Assembly (NCBI RefSeq): GCF_014930455.1
Contig: NZ_JAAIYO010000005.1
Coordinates: 434,001-498,000 of the forward strand
Length of the DNA stretch: 64,000 nucleotides
Origin: Corallococcus soli
Lineage (GTDB): Bacteria > Myxococcota > Myxococcia > Myxococcales > Myxococcaceae
Reading direction: 5' to 3'
Shown here: one piece after another, positions 46,302-55,523 of the stretch
Layout of the letters: every line of letters begins with the position of its first letter
Numbering within the stretch: the stretch's first letter is position 1
Position numbers and translations under genes: made by a program
The notes under the pieces: model-generated
Databases searched by the model: none
Told to the model about the DNA's origin: nothing
The model's input: only the letters and a program-made list of their open reading frames with translations

Positions 46302-46368
46302 GGAGTTTGCGGCGAGTTTGCGGATACCCTACACTGTGAAGGGTACCCGCAAACTCACCGCAAACTCC
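46302..46368. promoter_or_regulatory. Large inverted repeat with four GAGTTTGCGG elements (operator or RNA hairpin)
   Basis: Two 29-nt arms (46302-46330 and 46340-46368) are complementary at 27 of 29 positions, with a 9-nt loop ACACTGTGA. Each arm contains two direct copies of GAGTTTGCGG 11 nt apart, giving four copies in mirror order. It lies 13 nt before the ATG of the AlbA_2 gene and 49 nt upstream of the divergent ligase start. It could be an autoregulatory operator, or an mRNA hairpin that hides the ribosome binding site. Confidence 0.75.
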
Positions 46369-46381
46369 CACGAGAATCAGC

Positions 46382-48193
46382 ATGATGCGGTACCTCCGTG
46401 AACAAGTAAGGACCGCGCTGGAGCAGGTCCACCAGGGGCGCCCCGCCCACCAGCTTGAAGGCACCACCCTCGACTTCAAGCGCGAAGGCCGCAGTCTCGA
46501 TGACTTCATGCGGGACCTTGCGAGTGATGCCATCTGCTTCGCCAATGCGAGTGGCGGGGCACTCGTCGTCGGTGTGGACGACAAGCAGGGAGGCTCGCCC
46601 GCCTTTCTAGGAACCCAGCTGGATATCGACCAGGTTCGCAGGCGGATCTATGAGTTGACCCGCCCGTCGCTGCTAGTCGAACTGGAGGAGCACCATTTCG
46701 CGGGGGTGCGCTTGCTCATTGCCTTCGTCCCCCAAGGGCTGGAAGTTCATTCGGACCCACAGGGACGCTCCCGTCGAAGGCTAGGCAACGACTGTCTCCC
46801 CATGAGCCCGGAGGACATTGCACGGCTGCGCGACGAGCGCCGTAGCTTTGACTGGTCGGCTCAGCCAAGCGGACGCGACATCCAGGAAGCCTCTCCCCTG
46901 GCCATCCAAGCCGCGAGGGAAAGCCTGGCTGCTCTCACCGACGAGCGCCGTGACTACGCACGCCTACGAAGCCCGCTGGACCTGCTGCGAACATTGGGGT
47001 TGGTCACCCAGGAGGGGGAATTGCTGAAGGCGGGTGAACTGCTCTTCTGCGATGCACCTCCTTCTCCAGCCATTCAGTACCAGTACCGACAGACGCCTGG
47101 CGGCGAGCCTCGTGCCATCCAGCGCATCAACGCTCCCCTCGTCTTGGCGTTCGACAAGGCGCTCGGGCTGATCAGGGCCCGGCTCAATCAAGTGCCTGTG
47201 TCACTCCCCAACGGGCAGCTCCTGGATGTGGCCGACTTCCCAGCGCTGGCCATCCGGGAAGCCCTCGTCAATGCGCTCGTCCATCGGGACTATCGACTCC
47301 AGGGCACGGTGCTCATTGAGCACTCCCCTCAAGTTTTCATCGTGACCTCCCCAGGGCCCCTTGTCGCAGGCGTCACCCCTGAGAACATCCTCACGCACCC
47401 GCCCAAGCCCCGGAATCCGGTCCTGGCCAAAGCATCGCGCACCCTCGGCTTCGCCGAGGAGGCTGGCCGTGGCATTGATCGCATGTACCGAGAGATGATC
47501 CGTTCAGGTCGTGACCTCCCTCACATCGAAACGTTCAGCGATCTGGTTCAAGTGAAGCTCGTGGGGGGAGCAGCCAGGACCCAGATCACCCGGTTCATCA
47601 CCCAGCTTCCCGAACATGAACGGGATGACACGGACACACTCCTCATCCTGTTCTGGCTGCGCCGCCGTCGAACAGTCACCGCCCTGGAGTCAGCCCCCTT
47701 GCTCCAGAAGTCAGCGTTGGAGACAGAAACCATCTTGCGGCGCTTGGCCAGCAATGAGGTTTCCATCCTGGAAGCCACGCGACAGACCGCACGCAACGCC
47801 CATCCCGCCTACCGCCTGCGTGGAGAAGTCCTCAGGGAACTCGGCCCCGCCGTGGACTACCAACGAAGGACGGTGGACGAGATGGACCGGAAAGTCATGA
47901 CCCACGTCCGCGAATATGGCCGGGTCAACAACCGAACCCTCCAGAACCTGTTCGACATCGATGTTCCCCGAGCGCGGGACGTCTTGTCGGACATGGTGGA
48001 GCGGCAGCTACTTGTGAAGACTTCCGCGCAGCAGCGGGGGCCATCCGTGGAGTACGGCCCAGGTCCGAAGTTTCCGGGAAAGGCTCGCGCGAAGAAGAGC
48101 GCAGCCTCCAAGAAGACGGTGGGAAAGCGCGCCGCGCAACAGGCCTCCCTGTTCCAAGCTTCGACACCGCGCAAGCCCCGCGGCCGCGCCTGA
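46382..48193 (+). CDS. AlbA_2-domain ATP-binding regulator (Schlafen-like/HATPase_c_4)
   Basis: A 603-residue protein. The N-terminus is an AlbA_2 (Schlafen-type) domain (TTLDFKREG; FANASGGALVVGVDD). The middle has the associated GHKL-like ATPase (AIREALVNALVHRDY; VTSPGP; LGFAEEAGRGIDRMYREM). The C-terminus has winged-helix-like segments (VNNRTLQNLFDIDVPRARDVL) and an Ala/Lys-rich tail. Such proteins are annotated as putative transcriptional regulators and sometimes occur in defence loci. GC is visibly lower than in neighbours, hinting at transfer. The strong inverted repeat 13 nt upstream may be its own operator. Function is not established. Confidence 0.85.
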   Translation: MMRYLREQVRTALEQVHQGRPAHQLEGTTLDFKREGRSLDDFMRDLASDAICFANASGGALVVGVDDKQGGSPAFLGTQLDIDQVRRRIYELTRPSLLVELEEHHFAGVRLLIAFVPQGLEVHSDPQGRSRRRLGNDCLPMSPEDIARLRDERRSFDWSAQPSGRDIQEASPLAIQAARESLAALTDERRDYARLRSPLDLLRTLGLVTQEGELLKAGELLFCDAPPSPAIQYQYRQTPGGEPRAIQRINAPLVLAFDKALGLIRARLNQVPVSLPNGQLLDVADFPALAIREALVNALVHRDYRLQGTVLIEHSPQVFIVTSPGPLVAGVTPENILTHPPKPRNPVLAKASRTLGFAEEAGRGIDRMYREMIRSGRDLPHIETFSDLVQVKLVGGAARTQITRFITQLPEHERDDTDTLLILFWLRRRRTVTALESAPLLQKSALETETILRRLASNEVSILEATRQTARNAHPAYRLRGEVLRELGPAVDYQRRTVDEMDRKVMTHVREYGRVNNRTLQNLFDIDVPRARDVLSDMVERQLLVKTSAQQRGPSVEYGPGPKFPGKARAKKSAASKKTVGKRAAQQASLFQASTPRKPRGRA

Positions 48194-48204
48194 GCCCCGA
48201 ACGA

Positions 48205-48233
48205 AGCACGGGCGCGAAGCGTGCGCCCGTGCT
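48205..48233. terminator. Bidirectional hairpin terminator
   Basis: AGCACGGGCGC and GCGCCCGTGCT form a perfect 11-bp stem with a 7-nt loop between convergent genes. Confidence 0.8.
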
Positions 48234-48250
48234 CCGGTGGCTACGTCACA

Positions 48251-50239
48251 TCAATCCCGCGAAACGAAGTGCGCGGAGATCTTGTTCCACACGGCCGGCG
48301 TGACACCCATGCTCAGGTGGTCGTACGCCATGCCCTCCTGCTTCGCGTCCGCGGTCTTCTTCGCCGCGGTCCAGCCCTGGGTGAGCTGGGGCATCGCCGC
48401 GATGCTCGCCTCGAACAGCACGCCGTCACCGCGCGGCGCGGACGTCGTGGACGTCATGCCGTCCGTCTCGTAGGGCGCCGCGCCGGCCGCCGTGCCGTAG
48501 AGCACGTAGAGCGACTTCAGGCGCGGATCCAGGCCGTGCTCCGCCAGCCGGGTGATGAACTTGCCGCCCATCTCCATCGCCGCCGCGATGCCCAGGCCCT
48601 GCATGATGCGGTACTTCGCGTAGTTGGAGATGTTGTAGCCCTCCGCGTTCTGGTTCGTGTTGTACGCGTGGTACGCGAAGCACGGCGAGCCCACGGGGTC
48701 ATACGCGGTGGTGCGGCACACGCGGTGGTCCGTCGCGGCCATGTAGCCCGCGGCGATGAACGGGTTCAACGGGTTGTAGATGAGCTTCGAATCCAGCCAC
48801 GGGAAGTAGCGGTTCTCGTTCGGATCCACGCTGTCCCACACGTACGAGCTGCGGTCCGGAATCGGGTACGTGCCGCGCAGGTCGTACGCCGCCTGGAGCT
48901 GGCCCGGGTACGCCGTGACGTACTTGCCGCTGTCGTTCACGGCGCCGAACAGGCTCATGTTGTACTCGTCGAAGTTGAACGCGCTCGCGGCCAGGCCCTG
49001 GGTGGTGTTCAGCGACTGGAGCGTGCTCGCGGACACCGGCGCACCCGTGCTGCTCAGGCCCGTGATGTTCGACAGGTAGATGCGGCGGAAGAAGTCCGGC
49101 CACATGCTGCCGGCGCCCTCACACACGCTCTCCGCATACGGGTTGTTGTACCAGGGCACTTCCGGGCCCCACGTCACGCACTGGAACGCGGAGAAGTACG
49201 TCCACGGCATCGGCCCACGGCCCACCGGCGCGTTCGACGACGTGCTCGCGATGGTCAGCGTGTGGATGGGGTGGCGGAAGTTCAGGTCGATGCCCTTGTG
49301 CGGCCCGGACAACGGCACGTACACGCGCACGGAGTCGTCATACGGCGGCACCTGCGACGCCTGCTCCTTCGCCAGCCGCTCGAAGAGCCGCGTGGTGCTG
49401 AAGCCACCCCACGTCGCCGCGTTCGCCAGCCACGGGTCCGCCGCCAGCACGCCCTTGCTCCACGCGACGATGTCCACCCGCGCCACGCCCGGGTGCAGCG
49501 CCTTGATGCGCTTCACCGCGTTGGCCACGTGGATGGCGTGGTTGTAGTTGTCGCCGTGGAACGAGCCGAACGTCACCGCGTACACGCAGCGGCCCTTCGA
49601 CTCCAGATCCTGCACCAGGCCCGTCTTCTGGGCCGCGTTCTCGTACGTGCCGCCCGAACCGTTGTTCCCGTTGGGGAACATCCAGACGTTCGCGTCCTGG
49701 ATGGCGCCGTGCACCAGCAGCGTCGGCGTCAGGTTCACGTTGCAGGTGCGCGCCGCCGTGGCCCGCCCCTTGTGCAGAAGCACGTAGCGCGCCGCCGGCT
49801 TCGTGGGCCCCGGCGAAGGACAGGTGCTGCCCGCCGCCGTGGCACAGCTGTTCCCGTAGGCCAGGTTGAAGGCGTCCACCAGCTGCTGGTTGAGCGAACC
49901 GAAGTACGTGGCCAGCGGGTAGTCGCTGGACTGGTACGTGTCCTGGTAGCGCAGCTTCTGCGTGCGCGGGTTGTAGTACTCGCTGCGGAAGCGCTGGCGC
50001 CCCTCCAGCAGCTCGATCTGTCCCCAGGACCACGAGGGCGGCGTCAGCGTGCCCACCACGTTGTATCCATTGGTCGGCGTGGTGACCGCGTCGAAGTACG
50101 GCGCCAGGTCCGCGTCCAGCGCGGCCTCCGCCGTGCCGACGGCGGCCTCCACCGGAGGCGCCTCCGACGCGGGGGGTTCTGCCCCGCAGCCTGCCATCAG
50201 CAATGCGGCCGTGAGCGACAACGTCCAGGTGCTTCGCAT
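48251..50239 (-). CDS. Secreted lipoprotein with lipase-like alpha/beta hydrolase domain
   Basis: A 662-residue protein with lipoprotein signal (lipobox LMAGC, Cys18). LLVHGAIQDANVWMF supplies the oxyanion-loop HG. The nucleophile elbow appears as VAWSKGVLAAD (Ser in A-W-S-K-G instead of G-H-S-x-G), and a late His (YDHLSMG) could complete the triad. Several Cys pairs suggest disulfides. It resembles large secreted triacylglycerol lipases or esterases of myxobacteria. GGAGG precedes the ATG. It lies downstream of the hydrolase-ligase-ketosynthase run with a 132-nt gap, so may be separately transcribed. Confidence 0.8.
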   Translation of the reverse strand: MRSTWTLSLTAALLMAGCGAEPPASEAPPVEAAVGTAEAALDADLAPYFDAVTTPTNGYNVVGTLTPPSWSWGQIELLEGRQRFRSEYYNPRTQKLRYQDTYQSSDYPLATYFGSLNQQLVDAFNLAYGNSCATAAGSTCPSPGPTKPAARYVLLHKGRATAARTCNVNLTPTLLVHGAIQDANVWMFPNGNNGSGGTYENAAQKTGLVQDLESKGRCVYAVTFGSFHGDNYNHAIHVANAVKRIKALHPGVARVDIVAWSKGVLAADPWLANAATWGGFSTTRLFERLAKEQASQVPPYDDSVRVYVPLSGPHKGIDLNFRHPIHTLTIASTSSNAPVGRGPMPWTYFSAFQCVTWGPEVPWYNNPYAESVCEGAGSMWPDFFRRIYLSNITGLSSTGAPVSASTLQSLNTTQGLAASAFNFDEYNMSLFGAVNDSGKYVTAYPGQLQAAYDLRGTYPIPDRSSYVWDSVDPNENRYFPWLDSKLIYNPLNPFIAAGYMAATDHRVCRTTAYDPVGSPCFAYHAYNTNQNAEGYNISNYAKYRIMQGLGIAAAMEMGGKFITRLAEHGLDPRLKSLYVLYGTAAGAAPYETDGMTSTTSAPRGDGVLFEASIAAMPQLTQGWTAAKKTADAKQEGMAYDHLSMGVTPAVWNKISAHFVSRD

Positions 50240-50371
50240 GCGGACCTCCGGTTGGGTGAAGGGGTGCGGCGACAGCAGACGCGCGACGGGGGAACCCGGG
50301 CGCGGGATGCGCCAAGGGCCACCGGGGTCGTCCCGGGAGGCCCTCCGCGCCTCACCGCGCGTCAGGGATGG

Positions 50372-51427
50372 CTAGCGGGCGTGCTCGCGCAGGAAGGGCG
50401 TGAGCAGGGCCTCGAACTCCTGCGTCTTCTCCAGGTGCGGGCTGTGGCCGGTGTCCTGGAGGACGACCTCGCGGTAGCGGCCACCGTTCTTCGCGTAGCG
50501 CTCCATCACGCCGCGCATCTGCGACACCATGGGCTGCGGCGGGTACTTCTCATCCCCGGGCCAGCCAGGCACCGCGCCCACCTTGCCCAGGAAGCCGAAG
50601 TCGAACAGTGACGTGTCTGAAACGATGGCGTCGTCCGCGCCGCGGATCCACAGCACGTCCGGCCCGTTCTTCAACGCCGCGAAGGACGACGTGTTGTAGT
50701 AGCGCGGCGCCATGGCGTTGTTCATGCCCGTGGTGCCCGGCGCCACGCCCGGCCAGTTGTCGGACTTGGTGAAGTTGCCCGGGTACAGCTCATCCGACAC
50801 GTGCGTGTTCAGCACCGAATCCAGGAGCATCTCCTCGTCCGGGTGGCGGAACGGGGGCTTCACGTAGCAGCCGTTCATCACGTTGCGAGGCGACGTGGGC
50901 ACCTCCGTGGAGCGGTCCTTCGACTTCAGCCGCTGCACGAAGTCCGGGTTGGCCGTGCCACCGCCGGAGCCCGCGAAGTCCGCCCAGCACGGCGTGCCGT
51001 CCGCGTCCTTCGTGCCGCCGAAGCCATAGGGCGACAGGGGCGCCTCCACCACGAGGCCCGCCACGCGCTCCGGGTGGTCCAGGGACAGCTGCATCACCAT
51101 GCCCGCGCCGGCCGAGTGCGCCACGAACACCGCGCGCTGGAGCGACAGCGCGTCCATCAGCGCCACCAGGTCGTCGCTGAAGTCACGCATGCCGCGCGTC
51201 GCGTCGATGGCCTTGGGCTCCGTCTCCCCGTAGCCGCGCATGTCCGGCGCGATGCCCCGGAAGCCCTCGGGCAGCGTCTTCAGCAGCGATTCGAAGAACG
51301 CGGAGGAGGAACAATTACCGTGCACGAAGATGACCGGAAAGCCCTCCTCGCCCACGAGCCTCGCGCGCACCGCGAGCCGTGCCGTGGGGATGTCCCGCTT
51401 CTCGACCTTCCTGGAACTGTCAGCCAT
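50372..51427 (-). CDS. Alpha/beta hydrolase
   Basis: A 351-residue cytoplasmic hydrolase. VIFVHGNCSSSAFFESLL is the oxyanion region, the nucleophile elbow is VFVAHSAGAGMV (Ser in A-H-S-A-G), an acid lies in IRGADDAIVSD, and the catalytic His is in QDTGHSPHLEK. AGGAG precedes the ATG. It is 45 nt downstream of the acyl-CoA ligase gene, so is probably co-transcribed with the ligase and ketosynthase-like genes. Substrate unknown; an acyl ester or thioester would fit the neighbours. Confidence 0.9.
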   Translation of the reverse strand: MADSSRKVEKRDIPTARLAVRARLVGEEGFPVIFVHGNCSSSAFFESLLKTLPEGFRGIAPDMRGYGETEPKAIDATRGMRDFSDDLVALMDALSLQRAVFVAHSAGAGMVMQLSLDHPERVAGLVVEAPLSPYGFGGTKDADGTPCWADFAGSGGGTANPDFVQRLKSKDRSTEVPTSPRNVMNGCYVKPPFRHPDEEMLLDSVLNTHVSDELYPGNFTKSDNWPGVAPGTTGMNNAMAPRYYNTSSFAALKNGPDVLWIRGADDAIVSDTSLFDFGFLGKVGAVPGWPGDEKYPPQPMVSQMRGVMERYAKNGGRYREVVLQDTGHSPHLEKTQEFEALLTPFLREHAR

Positions 51428-51472
51428 GTGCGCCGCTCCTGGTTGTATTGTTTGAAGAGAGGATACTGCCCG

Positions 51473-53029
51473 TCACGAAGCGTCTCGCGCGTCCGCCGCG
51501 ATGGCCTGCTCGCGCAGCTCCCGCTTGAGGATCTTCCCGGCGGGCGACACCGGCAGGGCCTTCACCAGCTCCACGCGCTTGGGCACCTTGAAGCGCGCCA
51601 CCCGCCCCTTCAGGTGCTCCAGCAGCGACTCCGCCGTGGCCTGCGCGTCCGCCTTGAGCACCACGAAGGCCCGGCCCGCCTCGCCCCACTTCGCGTCCGG
51701 CACGCCCACCACCGCGCACTGCTGCACTGCGGCGTGCTCGTAGAGCACCGACTCCAGCTCCAGCGGGTACACGTTCTCCCCTCCGGAGATGAACATGTCC
51801 TTCTTGCGCCCCGCGATGGTGAAGAAGCCTTCGGCGTCCACGCGCGCCAGGTCCCCGGTGTGGAACCAGCCGTCCGCGTCGATGGCCTCCCGGGTCGCGG
51901 CGTCGTCCTCGAAGTAGCCCGAGCACATGGACGGGCCCTTGAGCACCAGCTCGCCCACCCCGCCCACGGGCACGTCCTGGCCCGCGTCATCCACCAGCTT
52001 CGCGTCGATGAAGTAGTTGGGCCGGCCGATGGAGCCCGCCTTCGACACCGCGAACTCCGGCCCCATGCTGAAGATGCCGGGGCCGAACTCCGTCATCCCG
52101 AAGCCCTGCTTGAAGGGCACCGGGTGCACCGCCTGCCACGCCTGGAGCAGCGGCACCGGCAGGGGCGCCCCGCCGCTGGTGACGAAGCGCACGGAGGAGA
52201 AGTCCGTCCCGCGCCAGCGCGGTGAGTCCATCATCTGCTGGTACTGCGTGGGCACCGCGAAGAAGAGCGTCACCTTCTCCTTCGCCACGAGGCCGAGCAT
52301 CTCCTCCGCGTCCCACCGCCGCATCAGCACCACGGTGCCGCCCACGGTGAGCAGCGGCAGCGTGTACACGAGCAGTCCGCCGGTGTGGAACAGCGGCGTG
52401 TGCGTCACCGTCACGTCGCCCTGCCGGATTTCATGCACCAGCGTGTTGAGCGTGTTCCACGCCACCATCCGGTAGGACACCTTCGCGCCCTTGGACTTGC
52501 CGGTGGTGCCGCCGGTGAAGATGAGACAGAGGATGTCCTCCTCGCTCACCGCTTCGTTCGTGACCGGGGCCGCGGTCACGTGCTCCAGCACCTTCGCGTA
52601 GGCTTCCGCGCCGGGCAGCCCCTGCGCATCCAGCGCCACCAGGCGCAGGCCGTCGCCCACGTGCTCGCGCACCTGCGCCGCCGCATCCCGGAAGTCATCC
52701 CCGAACAGCAGCACGCGCGGGCGGATGGAGCGCACGCCCTCGGCCAGCTCCGCCGCGTGCAGCCGCCAGTTGTAGGGCACGAAGATGGCGCCCAGCTTCC
52801 CGCACGCGAAGAGGGCGTCCAGGTGCTCCACGCCGTTGAGCGCGACGATGCCCACGCGGTCGCCGCGCTGCACGCCGGCCACGTCCCGCAGCCAGCCCGC
52901 GAGCGCCGTGGCGCGCGCGTTCATCCGCCGGTAGGTGAAGCGGCCCGCGTCCTTGCGGGCCACGTCCACCACGGCCACCGCCTCCGGCCAGTAGAGGGCG
53001 CCCCGCCCCATCCAATCCCCGATGAACAT
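51473..53029 (-). CDS. AMP-dependent long-chain acyl-CoA synthetase-like protein
   Basis: A 518-residue adenylate-forming enzyme. P-loop FTGGTTGKSKGAKV, then GFGMTEFGPG, GWFHTGDLA, GRKKDMFISGGENVYPLE and the catalytic Lys in VSPAGKILKRE. A very good AGGAGGTA site precedes the ATG. It activates a fatty or related acid to acyl-CoA. It sits between the ketosynthase-like and hydrolase genes in a leftward run under the TetR gene, suggesting that it supplies or removes acyl-CoA for them. Confidence 0.93.
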   Translation of the reverse strand: MFIGDWMGRGALYWPEAVAVVDVARKDAGRFTYRRMNARATALAGWLRDVAGVQRGDRVGIVALNGVEHLDALFACGKLGAIFVPYNWRLHAAELAEGVRSIRPRVLLFGDDFRDAAAQVREHVGDGLRLVALDAQGLPGAEAYAKVLEHVTAAPVTNEAVSEEDILCLIFTGGTTGKSKGAKVSYRMVAWNTLNTLVHEIRQGDVTVTHTPLFHTGGLLVYTLPLLTVGGTVVLMRRWDAEEMLGLVAKEKVTLFFAVPTQYQQMMDSPRWRGTDFSSVRFVTSGGAPLPVPLLQAWQAVHPVPFKQGFGMTEFGPGIFSMGPEFAVSKAGSIGRPNYFIDAKLVDDAGQDVPVGGVGELVLKGPSMCSGYFEDDAATREAIDADGWFHTGDLARVDAEGFFTIAGRKKDMFISGGENVYPLELESVLYEHAAVQQCAVVGVPDAKWGEAGRAFVVLKADAQATAESLLEHLKGRVARFKVPKRVELVKALPVSPAGKILKRELREQAIAADARDAS

Positions 53030-53065
53030 GCGCGTACCTCCTGGCTGTGTCTTCGAGGGTGGGAC

Positions 53066-54061
53066 CTACGCCGTCCAGCGGTACAGCGCGGACGCCATGG
53101 CCAGGCCACCGCCGCTGGCGCAGAAGGCCACGAGGTCGCCCTTCTTCACCTTGCCCTGCACCACCGCGTCATCGAGCGTCATCGGGATGCAGGCGGAGCC
53201 CGTGTAGCCCCACTTGTCCATCGTGTAGTGCGCCTTGGCCATGGGCTGGTTGAGCGCCTTCATGGTGGCTTCGATGGTGCGCAGGTTCAGCTGCGTGAAG
53301 ACGAACAGCTTCACGTCGTCCAGCGTCTGGTCCGCGCGCTTGAGCAGCGTGTCCAGCAGCATGGGCCAGCGCTCGGTGTTGAACGTGGAGGGGAACTTGC
53401 GCACGAACTGCACCGCGGGCTTGCCGTCGGTGAGCTTCAGCGTCTCCGCCGTGGCGGGCCGGTTCGTGCCGCCCGTGTAGATGCCCAGCGCGTCGTGGTA
53501 CTCGCCGTTCGCCAGCAGCTTCGCGCCCAGGAAGCCCGGCGCGTCGGACGCGCCCAGCACCACCGCTCCCGCGCCGTCCGCGAAGAGCGTGCAGGTCTTC
53601 TTGTCCTTCCAGTTCACGTACCGGGTCATCCCGTAGGCACCCACCACCAGGATGCGCTGGTAGCTGTCGTCCGCCGAAATCGTCTTCGACGCCACGTCCA
53701 GCGCCGTCACCCAGCCCGCGCACGCCGCGTTGATGTCGTAGGTGCCCGCGTTGATGGCGCCCAGCTTCGCCTGCACCACCGACGACGTGCCGGGGCTCAG
53801 GTAGTCCGGCGTGTCGCTGGCCACCAGCACCAGGTCCAGGTCCTTGGGGTCCACCTTCGCGCGGGCCAGGGCCTCCTTCGCGGCGGCCACGGCCAGGTCG
53901 CTGGTCGCCTGATCATCCGCCATCACGTGGCGCTGCTTGATGCCCACGTTCGTCTGGAGCCACTCGTCCACCTTCTCGCCCAGGATGGCCTCCACGTCGG
54001 CGTTGGTGAGCAGCTTCTCGGGGACGTAGCGGCCGGTGGACAGGATGTTCGCGTAACGCAT
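53066..54061 (-). CDS. Ketosynthase III-like protein with altered catalytic triad
   Basis: A 331-residue FabH/OleA-like thiolase-fold protein. The nucleophile region INAACAGWVTALD keeps the active Cys, and DGAGAVVLG and the C-terminal ASGGGLAMASALYRW are typical. The usual His (HQAN) is replaced in FTQLNLRTI, and the usual Asn (GNTSSA) is replaced in GYTGSACIP. With Cys but neither His nor Asn, decarboxylating condensation is unlikely; acyl transfer or thioester handling is more plausible. It follows the TetR gene by 9 nt and precedes an acyl-CoA ligase. Family is sure, reaction is not. Confidence 0.88.
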   Translation of the reverse strand: MRYANILSTGRYVPEKLLTNADVEAILGEKVDEWLQTNVGIKQRHVMADDQATSDLAVAAAKEALARAKVDPKDLDLVLVASDTPDYLSPGTSSVVQAKLGAINAGTYDINAACAGWVTALDVASKTISADDSYQRILVVGAYGMTRYVNWKDKKTCTLFADGAGAVVLGASDAPGFLGAKLLANGEYHDALGIYTGGTNRPATAETLKLTDGKPAVQFVRKFPSTFNTERWPMLLDTLLKRADQTLDDVKLFVFTQLNLRTIEATMKALNQPMAKAHYTMDKWGYTGSACIPMTLDDAVVQGKVKKGDLVAFCASGGGLAMASALYRWTA

Positions 54062-54070
54062 GGCGGTGTT

Positions 54071-54796
<726 letters not shown>

Positions 54797-54975
54797 CTTT
54801 CAGGACGGGTAACACCCGCCCGACAACCTTGTCAAAAGCCGAAGGTTGGCTCCCTGCGTCAAAGACAGACATGAACGCAGGGCGTCAAAGGCCGGGCGGG
54901 CAGGCGCAGGAACGCGACGCGCCAGGTTGGGAATCCGACCCTTCGACCAGGCTCACAAGTTTGCGCACCAACGGA

Positions 54976-55038
54976 CTTGCAATCCTGGAGCAGGGCATAT
55001 AACTTCAACGCCACCTGCCCGGGCGACCTATAAATATA
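54976..55038 (+). promoter_or_regulatory. AT-rich promoter region of the Lrp/AsnC gene
   Basis: CTTGCA (54976-54981), a 16-nt spacer and TATAAC (54998-55003) form a plausible sigma-70 promoter. A second AT-rich element, TATAAATATA (55029-55038), lies 15 nt before the ATG. Such AT-rich DNA is rare in this window and may also be an Lrp-binding site. Confidence 0.45.
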
Positions 55039-55052
55039 AGGCCAAACACCCC

Positions 55053-55523
55053 ATGGACGCCCTGGATTATCGCATCTTGGACCTGCTTCAACGCGATGGC
55101 CGGGCCACGCAGCTGGAGCTGTCACGGCGGGTGAAGCTGTCCCAGCCGGCGGTGGCCGAGCGCATCCGCAAGCTGGAGGAGCGCGGGGTCATCACCGGCT
55201 ACACGGCGCGGGTGGACGCGACGCAGCTGGGCAAGGACATCACCGCCTTCATCGGGGTGAGCATTGAACACCCCAAGCACTTCGAGGGCTTCGCCAAGAA
55301 GGTGGCGGAGATGCCGGACGTGCTGGAGGCGCACCGGGTCGCGGGTCAGGACTCGTACGTGCTGAAGGTGAAGACGGACAACACGCGGACGCTGGACTCG
55401 CTGCTGGTGGAGACGCTGCGCACCATCCCGGGCGTCACCCGCACGAGCACCACCATCGTCCTGTCGACCCTGAAGGAGGACACGCACGTGCGTGTCCCCG
55501 AAGCGAAGTTGAACGGAGCATGA
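55053..55523 (+). CDS. Lrp/AsnC-family transcriptional regulator
   Basis: A 156-residue regulator. It has an N-terminal HTH (MDALDYRILDLLQRDGRAT; LSQPAVAERIRKLEERGVI) and a C-terminal RAM/AsnC ligand domain (AFIGVSIEHPKHFEGFAKKV; AGQDSYVLKVKT). Length is standard. Its TGA overlaps the ATG of the aminotransferase gene (ATGA), so it almost certainly regulates that gene in response to an amino acid, and itself through the AT-rich upstream DNA. Confidence 0.94.
   Translation: MDALDYRILDLLQRDGRATQLELSRRVKLSQPAVAERIRKLEERGVITGYTARVDATQLGKDITAFIGVSIEHPKHFEGFAKKVAEMPDVLEAHRVAGQDSYVLKVKTDNTRTLDSLLVETLRTIPGVTRTSTTIVLSTLKEDTHVRVPEAKLNGA

Noticed and set aside
46382-48193. Calling the AlbA_2/ATPase gene a phage-defence system
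   Set aside because: Related domains occur in defence loci, but there is no nuclease, methyltransferase or other defence gene next to it here.
53066-54061. Direct assignment of the ketosynthase-like gene as OleA or FabH
   Set aside because: The catalytic His and Asn are both replaced, so a standard condensation role is not supported.
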